Shown here piece by piece: positions 8,375 through 17,911 of a DNA stretch of 56,702 bases (position 1 is its first letter; each line of letters opens with the position of its first letter). The position numbers and the translations under genes were made by a program. The notes beneath the pieces were generated by a model, which made no database searches, had not been told where the DNA came from, and saw nothing but the letters and a program-made list of their open reading frames with translations. The stretch spans positions 1 through 56,702 of the forward strand of contig JABFSU010000060.1 in NCBI GenBank assembly GCA_013140455.1. The letters are read 5' to 3'. The stretch comes from Nitrospira sp. Its GTDB lineage: Bacteria > Nitrospirota > Nitrospiria > Nitrospirales > Nitrospiraceae.

Positions 8375-9589
8375 ATGGGGTCGAAGTCTTGCGTGCTAGT
8401 GACGGATGGTCAGGAGCGTGCCGCTCTCGCTGTCACCCGAAGCCTGGGGCAAGCAGGCATTCCGGTGGTAGTTGGAGCCGAAATTCCGAAGTCCTTAGCC
8501 GGAGCTTCGAAATACTGTCATCAGACCTGGCAGTATCCGTCGCCGCTGGAAGATCCTTCCCGGTTTGTATCTAGTTTGGTTGATGCGGTCGGCCGGTTGG
8601 GCATTACCGCCATCATGCCGGTGACGGATTCTACGACACAGCTGCTCGCAGCGCGAAGAGATCAGTTTCCTGCCGCTGTTTTGAACGCCATCCCTCCGCT
8701 GGAAAGTTACGAACTGGTATCCGACAAGTACCGGTTGATGAAAGTCGCCCAGGAATTGGGAGTGCCGATCCCCGCATCGGTCTTTGTCCCAGACGGGGAT
8801 CTCGCATCTGTGATCGACCAGGTGACGTCGTATCCTGTCGTGGTCAAACCGGGGCGATCGCTACTGATGGCCGATGGTGGATGGGGCAAGACCAGCGTAC
8901 ATTTTGTGTCATGTGTCGAAGAGTTGGTTGACCTGTATCGAAGGGTCCCCTACTTGAAGAATCCCTCGCTCATTCAGCAGCGGGTCGAGGGGGAGGGCCA
9001 GGGAGTATTCGGGCTGTTCGATCATGGAAGACCCTGCGCACTCTTTGCGCATCGGCGAATCAGAGAGAAGCCGCCGGCTGGAGGAGTGAGCGTGTTGAGA
9101 GAGAGCATCGAGCTTCCCGAGCCCATGACCGACTACGCGGTCAAGTTACTGGAGCATGTGAAATGGCATGGCGTGGCGATGGTCGAGTTCAAGGTGGATA
9201 AAACGTCCAAGATTCCCAGACTGATGGAGATCAATGGGCGGTTCTGGGGATCATTGCAGTTGGCGATTGATGCGGGACTCAACATTCCCTATCTCCTCCA
9301 TCAGGTCACGAGCGGATTGCCTGTGGCTGTGCCGAATAATGCATATCATATCGGGACGCGATCCCGCTGGCTCCTGGGAGATCTTGATCACCTGCTGCTG
9401 CGGTTGACAAGGTCGAACGCGGCTCTCCACCTGGGGCCAGAGGTTCCGTCTCGGTGGCGTTGCTTTGCAGATTTTTTGAGGCTGTTTCAGCGGAATCTAC
9501 ATTATGAAGTGGAATCGCTGAGCGATCCTCGCCCGGCATTGGTGGAGTATCGTGCTTGGATTAGCCAATTAGTGGGAGGAGCTCGATGA
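8375..9589 (+). CDS. ATP-grasp domain enzyme (carboxylate-amine ligase type)
   Basis: A 404-residue protein starting at ATG 8375. The pre-ATP-grasp domain opens SCVLVTDGQERAALAVTRSL. The ATP-grasp core includes SYPVVVKPGRSLLM (near 145), SLIQQRVEGEGQGVFGLF, and the metal-binding VEFKVDKTSKIPRLMEINGR with FWGS near 285. Family knowledge: such enzymes activate a carboxylate as acyl-phosphate and join it to an amine. In a uronic-acid-making locus, amidation of a uronic acid or attachment of an amino acid to an amino sugar is a reasonable inference, not shown. Its stop overlaps the next start (ATGA at 9586-9589). Confidence 0.85.
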   Translation: MGSKSCVLVTDGQERAALAVTRSLGQAGIPVVVGAEIPKSLAGASKYCHQTWQYPSPLEDPSRFVSSLVDAVGRLGITAIMPVTDSTTQLLAARRDQFPAAVLNAIPPLESYELVSDKYRLMKVAQELGVPIPASVFVPDGDLASVIDQVTSYPVVVKPGRSLLMADGGWGKTSVHFVSCVEELVDLYRRVPYLKNPSLIQQRVEGEGQGVFGLFDHGRPCALFAHRRIREKPPAGGVSVLRESIELPEPMTDYAVKLLEHVKWHGVAMVEFKVDKTSKIPRLMEINGRFWGSLQLAIDAGLNIPYLLHQVTSGLPVAVPNNAYHIGTRSRWLLGDLDHLLLRLTRSNAALHLGPEVPSRWRCFADFLRLFQRNLHYEVESLSDPRPALVEYRAWISQLVGGAR

Positions 9590-10236
9590 ACATGGGTGAC
9601 ACGCCAAGTGTGGGAGCGCATTGCTGGACCTTTCTGCGGGCGCTCCGTGCGACGGCGGGATATATCATCGGCAAGCTGAACTTCGTTCGCCATCCGTATG
9701 AGCGGTGGTCGACGGTCCGATTGCCGGACTCCGTTCAGTCTGTTCTCTTCGTCTGCAAAGGCAATATCTGCCGGAGCCCCTTAGGAGAGGTTTGCCTTCG
9801 TGCTCTGGCCATGCAAGCGGGACGACCACTGACAATCCGTTCGGCGGGACTTGAAACAACTCCTGGGAAACCTGCACATCTCAAAGCTCAAGCCACGGCG
9901 CTCGAGCACGGACTATCGCTTGAGAAGCATGCGACGACCCAAGTGCACGCGGAGCTGCTCGATAAGTCAGACCTGATCGTCGTAATGGAGGTGGCTCAAA
10001 AAGATCGGATTCATGGTCTGTACCCAAAAACGATCGGGAAGGTGGTCTTATTGGGACGCTTTGATTCTACCGGTCCTCTTGAAATTGCAGATCCCTATAG
10101 TGGGACCAGTGAAGATTTCCGTTCCTGTTATCGGCAAGTGAAGCGATGCTGTCAGGCCCTGGCTGCCCGATTGGATATGAGAACCGGCGATCAGAAGACG
10201 CGCCAGTTATTCCCAGATACCCCAGCAATTAAATGA
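9586..10236 (+). CDS. Low-molecular-weight protein-tyrosine phosphatase
   Basis: A 216-residue protein. The phosphatase domain begins near residue 50 with the P-loop VCKGNICRSP (Cys57, Arg63) and carries the general-acid DPYSG motif near 169. An N-terminal extension of about 45 residues precedes the domain and is not typical of the family (usually 140-160 residues). Family knowledge: Wzb-like phosphatases dephosphorylate tyrosine kinases that control polysaccharide chain export. No Wzc kinase lies inside the window. The start overlaps the ATP-grasp stop and the stop overlaps the next start (ATGA at 10233-10236), so the three genes are tightly coupled. Confidence 0.9.
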   Translation: MNMGDTPSVGAHCWTFLRALRATAGYIIGKLNFVRHPYERWSTVRLPDSVQSVLFVCKGNICRSPLGEVCLRALAMQAGRPLTIRSAGLETTPGKPAHLKAQATALEHGLSLEKHATTQVHAELLDKSDLIVVMEVAQKDRIHGLYPKTIGKVVLLGRFDSTGPLEIADPYSGTSEDFRSCYRQVKRCCQALAARLDMRTGDQKTRQLFPDTPAIK

Positions 10237-11378
10237 CAGCCGGAGCATACAAGACGACCGTTCTGCATTTGTCGACCAGTAGTGGCCCCGGCGGAGCAGA
10301 ACGCATGATCAGCACGCTCGCGGCGGCGCTGAATCAAGGCCAAGTGCGAGTCATCGTCGGACTCTTTCGGTCGGGCTGGTTGCAGGCGGAGTGTGAGCGC
10401 TTCGGGGTTAGAACAATCGTCATTCCGATTGCAGGAGTCTTAGGCCTGCAATGGTTCTTGGGATATTGGGACCTGATCCGTAAGGAACGGGTGGCGCTCA
10501 TTCATGCTCATGAGTTTAGCGCGATCGTCTGCGGCTGGATTCTAGCGAAGATGGCAGGAGTGCCGCTCGTCGCAACGGTGCATGGGAAGAATTACTTCTG
10601 GGAGAAATGGCGCCGGCGAGTGGCCTATCGTATCGTCAGTCGGTATGGCAGCTTGGTTGCGGTGTCGGCAGACTTGAAGCGGTTTATCTGTGAGAAGGTC
10701 GGTGTGGCAGAGGAGCGGGTTCAAGTTATCTACAATGGTGTTCCTCCGGCACAACTGGTGACGGAGGAAGCGGCTCAAACGTGCAAAGCGGAGCTTGCGA
10801 TTGTAGGACGCTACCCCGTGTTGGGGGTTGTGGGAAGTCTCTATCCGGTCAAGGGACATCGATTTCTCATCTCGGCGATGCCAGAGATCATTCGGCAGTG
10901 GCCAGGTGGGGTCTTGTTGGTGATTGGGCGAGGCGAGCTAGAAGCCTCGCTCAAGGCGCAAGCAGAGCAGCTGGGCATAGGGGCGAATATCCGCTTCTTG
11001 GGGATGAGGCAGGACGTTCCGAGGCTTCTCTCAGTGTTAGACGCGTTTGTCTTGCCGTCATTATCTGAGGGGTTGTCCTTGGCGTTGCTTGAGGCAATGG
11101 CATCCGGAAAACCGGTGGTGGCGACAGCCGTCGGTGGGAATCCTGAGCTAGTCGATGAGGGGCAGACGGGATTCTTGGTCGCTTCAGAAAACGCCGGAAG
11201 TCTGGCCACCAAACTGATTGAGCTTTTGCAGGATTCTCTCATGATGCAACGCTTCTCAGCCCAGGGGGCAAAGCGAGTTCATCAATTGTTCAGCCTGGAG
11301 CAGATGGTTATTCAGTATCGGGGGCTCTACGAGACTCTTTTGCTTGGTAAGGACGAGGGGAGTCATGATGGGGCCTGA
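10233..11378 (+). CDS. Glycosyltransferase family 4
   Basis: A 381-residue GT-B enzyme. The acceptor domain opens TTVLHLSTSSGPGGAERMIS and has LIHAHEFSAIVCG and LVATVHGKNYF. The donor domain has LGVVGSLYPVKGHRFLI, VIGRGELEASL and LPSLSEGLSLALLEAMASGK (the EX7E pair), followed by TAVGGNPELVDEGQTGFLV. Family knowledge: a retaining glycosyltransferase acting on a lipid-linked acceptor. It is joined to the phosphatase gene by a four-base overlap, and the following polymerase gene starts 14 bases before its stop. Confidence 0.9.
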   Translation: MTAGAYKTTVLHLSTSSGPGGAERMISTLAAALNQGQVRVIVGLFRSGWLQAECERFGVRTIVIPIAGVLGLQWFLGYWDLIRKERVALIHAHEFSAIVCGWILAKMAGVPLVATVHGKNYFWEKWRRRVAYRIVSRYGSLVAVSADLKRFICEKVGVAEERVQVIYNGVPPAQLVTEEAAQTCKAELAIVGRYPVLGVVGSLYPVKGHRFLISAMPEIIRQWPGGVLLVIGRGELEASLKAQAEQLGIGANIRFLGMRQDVPRLLSVLDAFVLPSLSEGLSLALLEAMASGKPVVATAVGGNPELVDEGQTGFLVASENAGSLATKLIELLQDSLMMQRFSAQGAKRVHQLFSLEQMVIQYRGLYETLLLGKDEGSHDGA

Positions 11379-12744
11379 CGCCGGCGGGGCACAACTCGCT
11401 GCAACATCCAAATTGAATCTGAGGGGGCTCGGGCCTCTGCGTCAAGCTCCGGAGAGCAAGGCCGGATTTTATCTTGTGTTGGCGTACCTCCTGTTTGAAT
11501 TTGGTCGGCCGCAGGAAATAGTTCCTGGGCTGAGAGCCATTCCATTCGGAACGGGCCTCTCCGTCTTGATCCTCTTGAATGTACTTATGTCCGGGAAACT
11601 AGACTTCTCCAGGACCCAGACAAAATTGTGGATCGTGCTGTTTGGGGTTATGGCGGTTCACGTGCCGCTAGCCGTGAACAACTTTTGGGCGCTGATGACC
11701 TTTAAGGACATGTTTCTCTTGTTTTGTGTCTATCTCGGCATCATCACATTCGTCAACTCTCTCGAAAGGATGATGACGGTGATGAAGCTATGGATGGGGA
11801 TTCATGGGTTTCTCGCGATTATGGGTATTGTCAAGGGAGGGCTTGGCATCGGGGCGTGGATGGGTGACGAGAATGATTTCTGTATGGTCATGGATATGGC
11901 CGCGCCGTTTGGTTACTTCCTGTTTTTCGGTGCGCAGGGGATGTTGCAAAAACTGAAGTATTTGGGGATGTTGGGATCATTTATTCTGGGTGCGATGGCC
12001 AGCCTGTCTCGCGGTGGTTTTATCGGATTGGCTTCGGTGGGGGCGTATTGCTGGTATCGTTCCCCGAAGAAACTGAATGCTTTGATCCTAGTGGTTGTTG
12101 CGGTTGTGTTTATGTTGATCCTGGCTCCGGACAAGTACTGGGATGAAGTGAGTTCTTCGACAAGCGAAGCGACGATGGCGATCGGTACAGGTGCTGAACG
12201 GCTGTATACCTGGGGGATTGGGGTGGAGATGTTCTACTCGAATCCGATCATAGGAATCGGACAGAGCAACTTCCCTTGGACCTTTGATCGGTACGAGGGT
12301 GGCCAGAACTTTCTGGGGAGATCCATCGCGGGCCGCCAAGCCCATTCTGCCTGGGTCACTCTTCTTTCTGAATTGGGCCTCGCGGGGATTCTGATCATCG
12401 GTGGGATGTTATTCCAGTGTTACAAGGACTTGAAGTTTGTGAGGACGAAATTTACACCTGCGGAGTCCAGGCAAAAACATGGTCAAACGATTCGCGCAAA
12501 AGAAGATATACGCGTGTATCTGGCCATGGCCATGGAGGGGAGTTTGATTGGTTTCAGCGTGAGTGGGGTGTTCATTTCTATCCTCTGGTATCCCAGCTTG
12601 TGGATAATGCTGGCGTTAGTAGTGGCCCTCCGGAATATTTCAGAGACGCAGAGCGAGGGCGGACCTCTCGGGGTAGTCCGCGCACAATATCCCCAGGGTA
12701 GTTCTCTTCCGCGATATGGTGAGAGGCCGGTCTCTCGTCTTTAG
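11365..12744 (+). CDS. O-antigen-ligase-like polysaccharide polymerase
   Basis: A 459-residue integral membrane protein with about ten to twelve hydrophobic helices. I chose ATG 11365, preceded by GAGGGG at 11355-11360. The periplasmic loop signature of the Wzy_C/O-antigen ligase family is visible near residues 275-340: TGAERLYTWGIGVEMF, NPIIGIGQSNF and AHSAWVTLLSELGLAG with the conserved His. A short N-terminal tail rich in Gly and Ala precedes the first helix. Family knowledge: such proteins polymerise or ligate lipid-linked glycan units on the periplasmic side. In this locus the polymerase role is favoured by the many glycosyltransferases. About 209 bases without a gene follow. Confidence 0.8.
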   Translation: MMGPDAGGAQLAATSKLNLRGLGPLRQAPESKAGFYLVLAYLLFEFGRPQEIVPGLRAIPFGTGLSVLILLNVLMSGKLDFSRTQTKLWIVLFGVMAVHVPLAVNNFWALMTFKDMFLLFCVYLGIITFVNSLERMMTVMKLWMGIHGFLAIMGIVKGGLGIGAWMGDENDFCMVMDMAAPFGYFLFFGAQGMLQKLKYLGMLGSFILGAMASLSRGGFIGLASVGAYCWYRSPKKLNALILVVVAVVFMLILAPDKYWDEVSSSTSEATMAIGTGAERLYTWGIGVEMFYSNPIIGIGQSNFPWTFDRYEGGQNFLGRSIAGRQAHSAWVTLLSELGLAGILIIGGMLFQCYKDLKFVRTKFTPAESRQKHGQTIRAKEDIRVYLAMAMEGSLIGFSVSGVFISILWYPSLWIMLALVVALRNISETQSEGGPLGVVRAQYPQGSSLPRYGERPVSRL

Positions 12745-12953
12745 TGCTGGCTGCCAAGGGTAGCTCCAGCCCACTCTGAAGGTGCTGCGCTCAAGAGGCA
12801 TCAGATTGCAATCGAGCAACAGTCGGATTTGGCAGAGTCTTAGGCTCAGATTTTGGTGCGAGCGGGCTGTTGTATTCACAGGTCTGGAAGTCCGCTTTCT
12901 GAAAACTATTCGGCCGGTATTGTTTTGAAAATGCTCTCGTCTAAAAGGTCACA

Positions 12954-14021
12954 GTGACGTTGTCTCACCTAAAAGTGTTTCTCTGGATCGCCGTCTTTGT
13001 GGTTCTTCTCGAGCTAGGGTTGGAGGTCCGAGCCAATCAGCGGGGATGGGACACGATGGTGTTTGGATTTTCACTCCCAGCGCAGAGTGTCTCCCAGCAA
13101 CAACAAGGAAATAGTGAGTTTGGACCAACGCCAGCGTTCCCGTTTCGGAGCAGAATTGTTCCCCTAGAGCGTGAGTCCGGGAATCATCGCTATTGGGTGG
13201 CATCATCGTCACACGCAGAAGACATCTATCTCCCGCCGCCCATGATCTTCCCGAATGTTCTTGAGCGTTTCTTGAAGGAAGGTAAGATCAACTCAGTTGT
13301 GCTAAACGCGTCACGTGCAGGGATTGATATCCCTGGAAACGTGGATGACCTCAAGCGTTGGGGAGGACAGTGGAAGCCCGACTACGCCATCCTCTACCAA
13401 ATGTCGCTATCCATTGGGTCTATTGCCAAGCATGTTCTGGGAAGTCCTAAGCAGGTAGCTTCCGTGAAGGCTAGTGACGTGAAAGAAGGGCCTGTTACGT
13501 GGATCAATCGGTTGGTAGAGAAGACAACGATTTATGCCAATGTGAAAGGACAAATTACCGCGCGAATCGGGGCAAGTCGGGTTCTTGCCAATGGCTTAGG
13601 GCAACAGGCCGAACAAGAGTTCACTGCAATGCTCCGAGACTTCATTGGAGCTGCTCGGTCAATAGGATCCGTACCGGTGCTTACGACGTTCGCGACAAGT
13701 TACACGCGTAAGCATCTTGGGGAAATTCCTCAGGACATTGCTTTAGGGCTATTCAAATATAGTAGCGTTCTGTCAGTGGAGGGCTGGGTCGCATCTGTCG
13801 AGCAATTCAATGTAGCCGTCAAGCGGGTCGCCACAGAGGAGCGGGTATTGCTGATTGATGTTGAAAGTGCCGTGGCGGGTCATCCTGAATTCTTTCGAGA
13901 CTTCGTTCATTTTACCCCTGCCGGTCATGAAGCCGTGGCCAAGGCTATGGGCATGGCGCTCCTGCATTTTGAGCAAGAGGAAGCACTGGCTTCAAGTGAT
14001 CGAGAGAGGGCCGCTCCGTGA
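12954..14021 (+). CDS. SGNH-like membrane-anchored protein, partner of MBOAT
   Basis: A 355-residue protein starting at GTG 12954. One N-terminal helix (about residues 5-24) anchors an extracytoplasmic domain. VASSSHAEDIYLPPP near residue 82 sits where a GDS-like block would be expected, and HFTPAGHEAVAKAM near 322 carries the C-terminal catalytic His pattern of SGNH esterases. The usual GDS motif is not intact, so activity is uncertain. Family knowledge: AlgJ/AlgX-like SGNH proteins receive acyl groups from an MBOAT protein and transfer them to the polymer. The stop overlaps the start of the MBOAT gene (GTGA at 14018-14021), which supports that pairing. Confidence 0.6.
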   Translation: MTLSHLKVFLWIAVFVVLLELGLEVRANQRGWDTMVFGFSLPAQSVSQQQQGNSEFGPTPAFPFRSRIVPLERESGNHRYWVASSSHAEDIYLPPPMIFPNVLERFLKEGKINSVVLNASRAGIDIPGNVDDLKRWGGQWKPDYAILYQMSLSIGSIAKHVLGSPKQVASVKASDVKEGPVTWINRLVEKTTIYANVKGQITARIGASRVLANGLGQQAEQEFTAMLRDFIGAARSIGSVPVLTTFATSYTRKHLGEIPQDIALGLFKYSSVLSVEGWVASVEQFNVAVKRVATEERVLLIDVESAVAGHPEFFRDFVHFTPAGHEAVAKAMGMALLHFEQEEALASSDRERAAP

Positions 14022-15418
14022 CGTTCAATTCAGCCGAATTCTTGTTCTTTTTCCCTCTCGTACTCCTGGTCTATGTGTTTGCATTTCGCCGGGAGCGATG
14101 GCGGGAAACGGTGCTGCTCGTCGCAAGCTATCTGTTCTATATGTCGTGGAATTGGCGGTATGCAGGATTGCTGGTCCTTTCGACCGTTGTCGACTATTCA
14201 GTTGGGCGGCTAATGGCGAAAGAGTCGAGGCGGAGAGTTCGAAGAAACATTCTCATTGCCAGTCTTTGCTCTAATCTCGGCATGCTGTGCCTCTTTAAGT
14301 ATTATAACTTCTTTGTCGAATTGGCCGGCCCTGCAACGACGCTCTTTGGCGTGGATGTGTCATTTCTGAAGCATGAGTTACTGCTGCCTGTCGGTATCTC
14401 GTTTTATACCTTTCAGACAATGAGCTATACGATTGATCTGTATCGTGGAGAAAACGTTCTTGAGAAGGATTTTCTGAAGTTTTCCGTGTTCGTCGCATTT
14501 TTCCCTCAGCTCATGGCTGGGCCGATTGTTCGAGCAAAGGAATTTCTTCCGCAACTCCATCGGGTTCCGCTTGTTAGCCAGGAGCGGGTGCAGGACGGGC
14601 TTCTACTGGTGTTTCGAGGTTTGTTTAAGAAATTAGCGATCGCGGATCTTCTTGGTATCCTGGCCGTCGACAAAGTTTTTGCCAATCCGGCCGCGTTTTC
14701 CTCCTGGGACCTCCTCATCACTTTGTACGGATACACGTTTCAGATCTATAACGACTTCTCAGGGTACAGCGATATTGCGAGAGGATTGGCAAGGATACTG
14801 GGGTTCGAACTTCCAGTGAATTTCAATCGACCGTACCTTTCTCAGAGTGTCAGAGAGTTTTGGACTCGATGGCATATTACCCTTTCGACGTGGTTGCGTG
14901 ATTATCTCTACATCAGCCTCGGCGGCAACAGAGCAGCGCCGTGGCGTGTGCGAGTGAATCTGATGATCACCATGTTGCTGGGGGGGCTCTGGCATGGAGC
15001 GGCGCTGCATTTCGTCGCATGGGGCGCCTATCACGGATTTCTCCTGATGATAGGAAGAAGTCGAGAGGGCGTGGCGGAGGATTCCACTCGGTGGGGGACG
15101 ATTCGAAGGCAACTCGTCTGTTTCCACTTGATCGTTCTCGGGTGGCTGCTCTTTCGCATCCAAGATCTGCCGCACCTCATTCAGTATGGCGAGGGGCTGG
15201 TTAGCAATGGCGTGGGAACGCAGATCCATGGGTTATTCTATGGAGTGCTGGCCATGGCGGTCGTCCTTCATCTGACGCCTATTGAGCAGTGGGAGCGAGT
15301 GAAGACTCATTTTCTGGGTCTTCCCGTTCCCGTTCAGGCTGGGGCCTATGCGCTTCTTTTGGTCTTATACTGCGGGTTTACGCTAGAGTCCCCTGCATTC
15401 ATCTACTTTCAGTTCTAA
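14018..15418 (+). CDS. MBOAT-family O-acyltransferase (AlgI-like)
   Basis: A 466-residue polytopic protein starting at the GTG that overlaps the previous stop. Typical AlgI features are FNSAEFLFFFPLVLLVYVF at the N terminus, LLPVGISFYTFQTMSYTIDL, FFPQLMAGPIVRAKEFLPQL, NDFSGYSDIARGLARILGF, REFWTRWHITLSTWLRDYLY and LLGGLWHGAALHFVAWGAYH, with the conserved His pair near 326 and 341. Family knowledge: AlgI moves acetyl groups across the inner membrane for O-acetylation of polysaccharides such as alginate. With SGNH genes on both sides and an AlgD-like gene at the left edge, acetylation of a uronic-acid polymer is a sensible inference. Confidence 0.93.
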   Translation: MTFNSAEFLFFFPLVLLVYVFAFRRERWRETVLLVASYLFYMSWNWRYAGLLVLSTVVDYSVGRLMAKESRRRVRRNILIASLCSNLGMLCLFKYYNFFVELAGPATTLFGVDVSFLKHELLLPVGISFYTFQTMSYTIDLYRGENVLEKDFLKFSVFVAFFPQLMAGPIVRAKEFLPQLHRVPLVSQERVQDGLLLVFRGLFKKLAIADLLGILAVDKVFANPAAFSSWDLLITLYGYTFQIYNDFSGYSDIARGLARILGFELPVNFNRPYLSQSVREFWTRWHITLSTWLRDYLYISLGGNRAAPWRVRVNLMITMLLGGLWHGAALHFVAWGAYHGFLLMIGRSREGVAEDSTRWGTIRRQLVCFHLIVLGWLLFRIQDLPHLIQYGEGLVSNGVGTQIHGLFYGVLAMAVVLHLTPIEQWERVKTHFLGLPVPVQAGAYALLLVLYCGFTLESPAFIYFQF

Positions 15419-15495
15419 TGCCGCGGGGGGAAATTGACGACCAGGATCAGTTCAGCTGATCAGTCTACTATTTTGTGATTATAGAAAGGCAGCCT

Positions 15496-16638
15496 ATGAT
15501 GGCGGTTAAAAAGCATTTGCTTTTCAGATCCCTATACGTCCTCTTTGTGCTTCTGGTGTTTCTTGCACCTGAGATCTGTGCCCGGGTAATTGCCAGGTTT
15601 ACACCCCCTGTAGGGACTCGTTCTCTTTACAAGGAGATCAGTCAAGGCTATGCGCTACACGATCAGTTGGTCGCAGATTGGCGCGCCCTACACTTTGAGT
15701 ATCGTGATTACTATTTGTACTCGCCAGGTCCTGCATCGAGCAAAACGGTGAATTTCACCTCATACTTCGGCGCTCGAGCCACGCCAGCGAGTGTCGACGT
15801 CAAAGATGCCAAGGAGATTATATGGACGTTCGGCGGCTCTACGATGCAAAACCTTGAGGCGGATGACGAATTGACTCTGGCCAATCAAATCGCTACAGAG
15901 ATGAACAAGCAGGGCATACCCACACACATCTATAACTTTGGCGTTGGTGCTTTCCAGAGCTCCCTGGAGATCATTAAGTTTCAAGACCTTCTGAGACGGA
16001 CATCTCCTCGTGAGCGTCCGACCACGGTCATTTTCTATGATGGATTTAACGATTCGATATTTGCATACTTATATGGGGCGGGGCGATTTCAGTCGGATAC
16101 ATCGAGCAAACTGCAGGATTTGATCGAGCGGGATTATCCAAGGCTGTTCATTTATGCCGCATCCGAATGGCTGGGGGATCGCTCAGTTTTTTGGAGTAAC
16201 TACATGCGGAAACGGGTTGATATTACTCTGCACGCAGGTCATCCACCGGATGATAGCAATGAGAATCTCGTTAAGGCCGTAACCATCTACACCACCAACG
16301 TGAAAATGACGAAGGGGGTTTGCAAGGAGTTGGGTATCAGATGCCTCTTCTTTCTGCAGCCCTTGGTCATTACCAAACATCCGTTGGGTACCGTGGAAGC
16401 CACGGTGGTTGAATCATTAGGGAACGCGAAGATCCAGTTTGGGCAGGCGTTCTACAAGGAAGTGCAGTCGGTGCTTGCCGACGAATCGGTATTTCACGAC
16501 ATCTCGCATATCCTAGATGGGATTGAGGGTTCCCACTTCTTCGACTACGGGCATACCTCTCCCTTTGTCGGCGTAACGATCGGTAAAGCCATTGCTCTTC
16601 ACGTCATCAGGGCAAGAGAGTTAGTCCATTCACGCTGA
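15496..16638 (+). CDS. SGNH/GDSL-type membrane-anchored hydrolase or acyltransferase
   Basis: A 380-residue protein. I prefer ATG 15496, preceded by AAAGG at 15485-15489, over an in-frame GTG at 15475. An N-terminal helix (about residues 10-30) is followed by an SGNH domain: IIWTFGGSTMQNLEADDEL gives the block I Ser, YNFGVGAFQSSLEI block II Gly, FYDGFNDSIFAY block III Asn, and FFDYGHTSPFVGVTIG the C-terminal Asp-His pair. Family knowledge: esterases or acyltransferases of surface glycans. Unlike the protein at 12954, its catalytic blocks look intact. The IS3 element starts about 120 bases downstream. Confidence 0.75.
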   Translation: MMAVKKHLLFRSLYVLFVLLVFLAPEICARVIARFTPPVGTRSLYKEISQGYALHDQLVADWRALHFEYRDYYLYSPGPASSKTVNFTSYFGARATPASVDVKDAKEIIWTFGGSTMQNLEADDELTLANQIATEMNKQGIPTHIYNFGVGAFQSSLEIIKFQDLLRRTSPRERPTTVIFYDGFNDSIFAYLYGAGRFQSDTSSKLQDLIERDYPRLFIYAASEWLGDRSVFWSNYMRKRVDITLHAGHPPDDSNENLVKAVTIYTTNVKMTKGVCKELGIRCLFFLQPLVITKHPLGTVEATVVESLGNAKIQFGQAFYKEVQSVLADESVFHDISHILDGIEGSHFFDYGHTSPFVGVTIGKAIALHVIRARELVHSR

Positions 16639-16781
16639 TCGCTTTGTGAATTGTATGCAAAATGGTGCCAGCAACAACCTTGAATCATTCCAACGAGAGT
16701 AATTGGACTTCCCTCTCCAGAAAACTAGCCCATTGGCTTGGAAGTTCACCTGTGCTGAGATGTGCCCCACAGGAAGGGGCT

Positions 16782-17047
16782 ATGACATGTAAGTGGCACA
16801 CGGAGGAACAGATCAATGCAGTACTGAAGAATGCTCAAGCAGGTATTGGGGTCCCAGAACTCTGCCGCAAGCATGGCATCTCGGATGCCACCTTTTCATA
16901 GATGCCGAATGAAATATGTTGGACTTGAAGTCAGTGATGTGACGAAGCTTCGCCATTTGGAAGACGAAAACCGTCGGCTGAAACAGATGGCGCGGAGCAG
17001 GCGCTCGACATCCAGGTGCTGAAGGCGGTCAGCGCAAAAGACTGGTA
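16782..17047 (+). pseudogene. IS3 transposase OrfA, frameshifted
   Basis: ATG 16782, after AGGAAGGGG at 16770-16778, starts a helix-turn-helix protein reading WHTEEQINAVLKNAQ and ELCRKHGISDATF, then hits TAG at 16899-16901 where relatives continue with Tyr and a Trp-Arg stretch. The remainder resumes in other frames: KYVGLEVSDVTKLRHLEDEN in one frame, and after about 16990 (cagatggcgcggagcagg) the expected residues lie in yet another. At least two small indels are therefore needed to restore the normal protein of about 88 residues. Confidence 0.85.
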
Positions 17048-17911
17048 GTGCCCAAGGCAAAGCGAGCCGCGGCTCAGTGGATGGCGGTGCGCTTTGGGCT
17101 CAGTGAGCGACGGGTGTGCAGCCTCATGGCACACGATCACAACACTCGCCGGTATTGCAGTCGACGCCAGGACGATGCGCCGGCCAGGACGCGGATCCGG
17201 GAAATCGCCGAGAGCAAGCGGCGCTATGGCTGTCCGCGGATCTATGTGCGCTTACGCTGGGAGGGCTTGCAGGTCAATCGTAAAAAGGTGGAGCGGATTT
17301 GCTATCGCGATGAAGGGCTCTCGATACGGCGGTGCAGACGGAAGAAGGTGGTGGCGGTTTTGCGGGTCGCCTTGCCAAAACCCACGCACCCAGGACACTG
17401 TTATACCATGGATTTTGTCCATGATCGCCTGGTGACGAGCCGGCGGTTCAAGTGTTTGACGATGACCGATTTCTGTTCCAAAGAGGCGCCGGTGATTGAG
17501 ATGGATGTGTCAATTGGCGGGACACGGATGTGTCGGATTCTCGATCGGCTGTTTCTGACACGCCCGCTGCCGGAGATGCTCATCGTGGACAACGGTCCCG
17601 AATTCGCAGGGACGGCCTTGGATGCCTGGGCCGCCCAGCACGGAGTGCACCTGCACTTTATTCAACCGGGGAAGCCCGTCCAGAAAGCGTTTATCGAGAG
17701 CTTCAACGGCAAGTTTCGGGATGAATGTTTGAACGAGCACTGGTTTTTGGCCTTGCAGGAAGCCCAGCTCGTGATTGAAGCCTGGCGACGTAAGTACAAT
17801 GAAGAGCGGACGCACAGTGCCATTGGGAATCTGACACCCATGGAGTTCATCAACCACCATCACAAGCAGCCCCAGCCTGCACAGGAGTCAACTTCGTTGG
17901 CCGTGGTGTAA
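17048..17911 (+). CDS. IS3-family transposase OrfB (DDE integrase core), IS407 group
   Basis: A 287-residue protein, start GTG 17048 just after the OrfA stop. [20 protein letters not shown] marks the HTH_21 region, and the DDE catalytic residues are visible in [10 protein letters not shown] (first Asp, about 118), [11 protein letters not shown] (second Asp, about 178) and [20 protein letters not shown] (Glu, about 215). [19 protein letters not shown] closes the family pattern. Family knowledge: copy-out paste-in transposition through a circular intermediate. Normal OrfAB fusion by programmed frameshift is probably lost since OrfA is damaged, so the element is likely immobile unless helped in trans. 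Confidence 0.92.
   Translation: MPKAKRAAAQWMAVRFGLSERRVCSLMAHDHNTRRYCSRRQDDAPARTRIREIAESKRRYGCPRIYVRLRWEGLQVNRKKVERICYRDEGLSIRRCRRKKVVAVLRVALPKPTHPGHCYTMDFVHDRLVTSRRFKCLTMTDFCSKEAPVIEMDVSIGGTRMCRILDRLFLTRPLPEMLIVDNGPEFAGTALDAWAAQHGVHLHFIQPGKPVQKAFIESFNGKFRDECLNEHWFLALQEAQLVIEAWRRKYNEERTHSAIGNLTPMEFINHHHKQPQPAQESTSLAVV

Noticed and set aside
12780-12830. A sigma-54-like site (aggcatcagattgca) before the SGNH gene.
   Set aside because: The GG to GC spacing is nine rather than the required ten bases, so it does not fit the consensus.
16662-16781. An upstream extension of the IS3 OrfA frame.
   Set aside because: The family's helix-turn-helix starts at 16782 behind a good ribosome binding site; the added residues are not family-like and lie outside the element.
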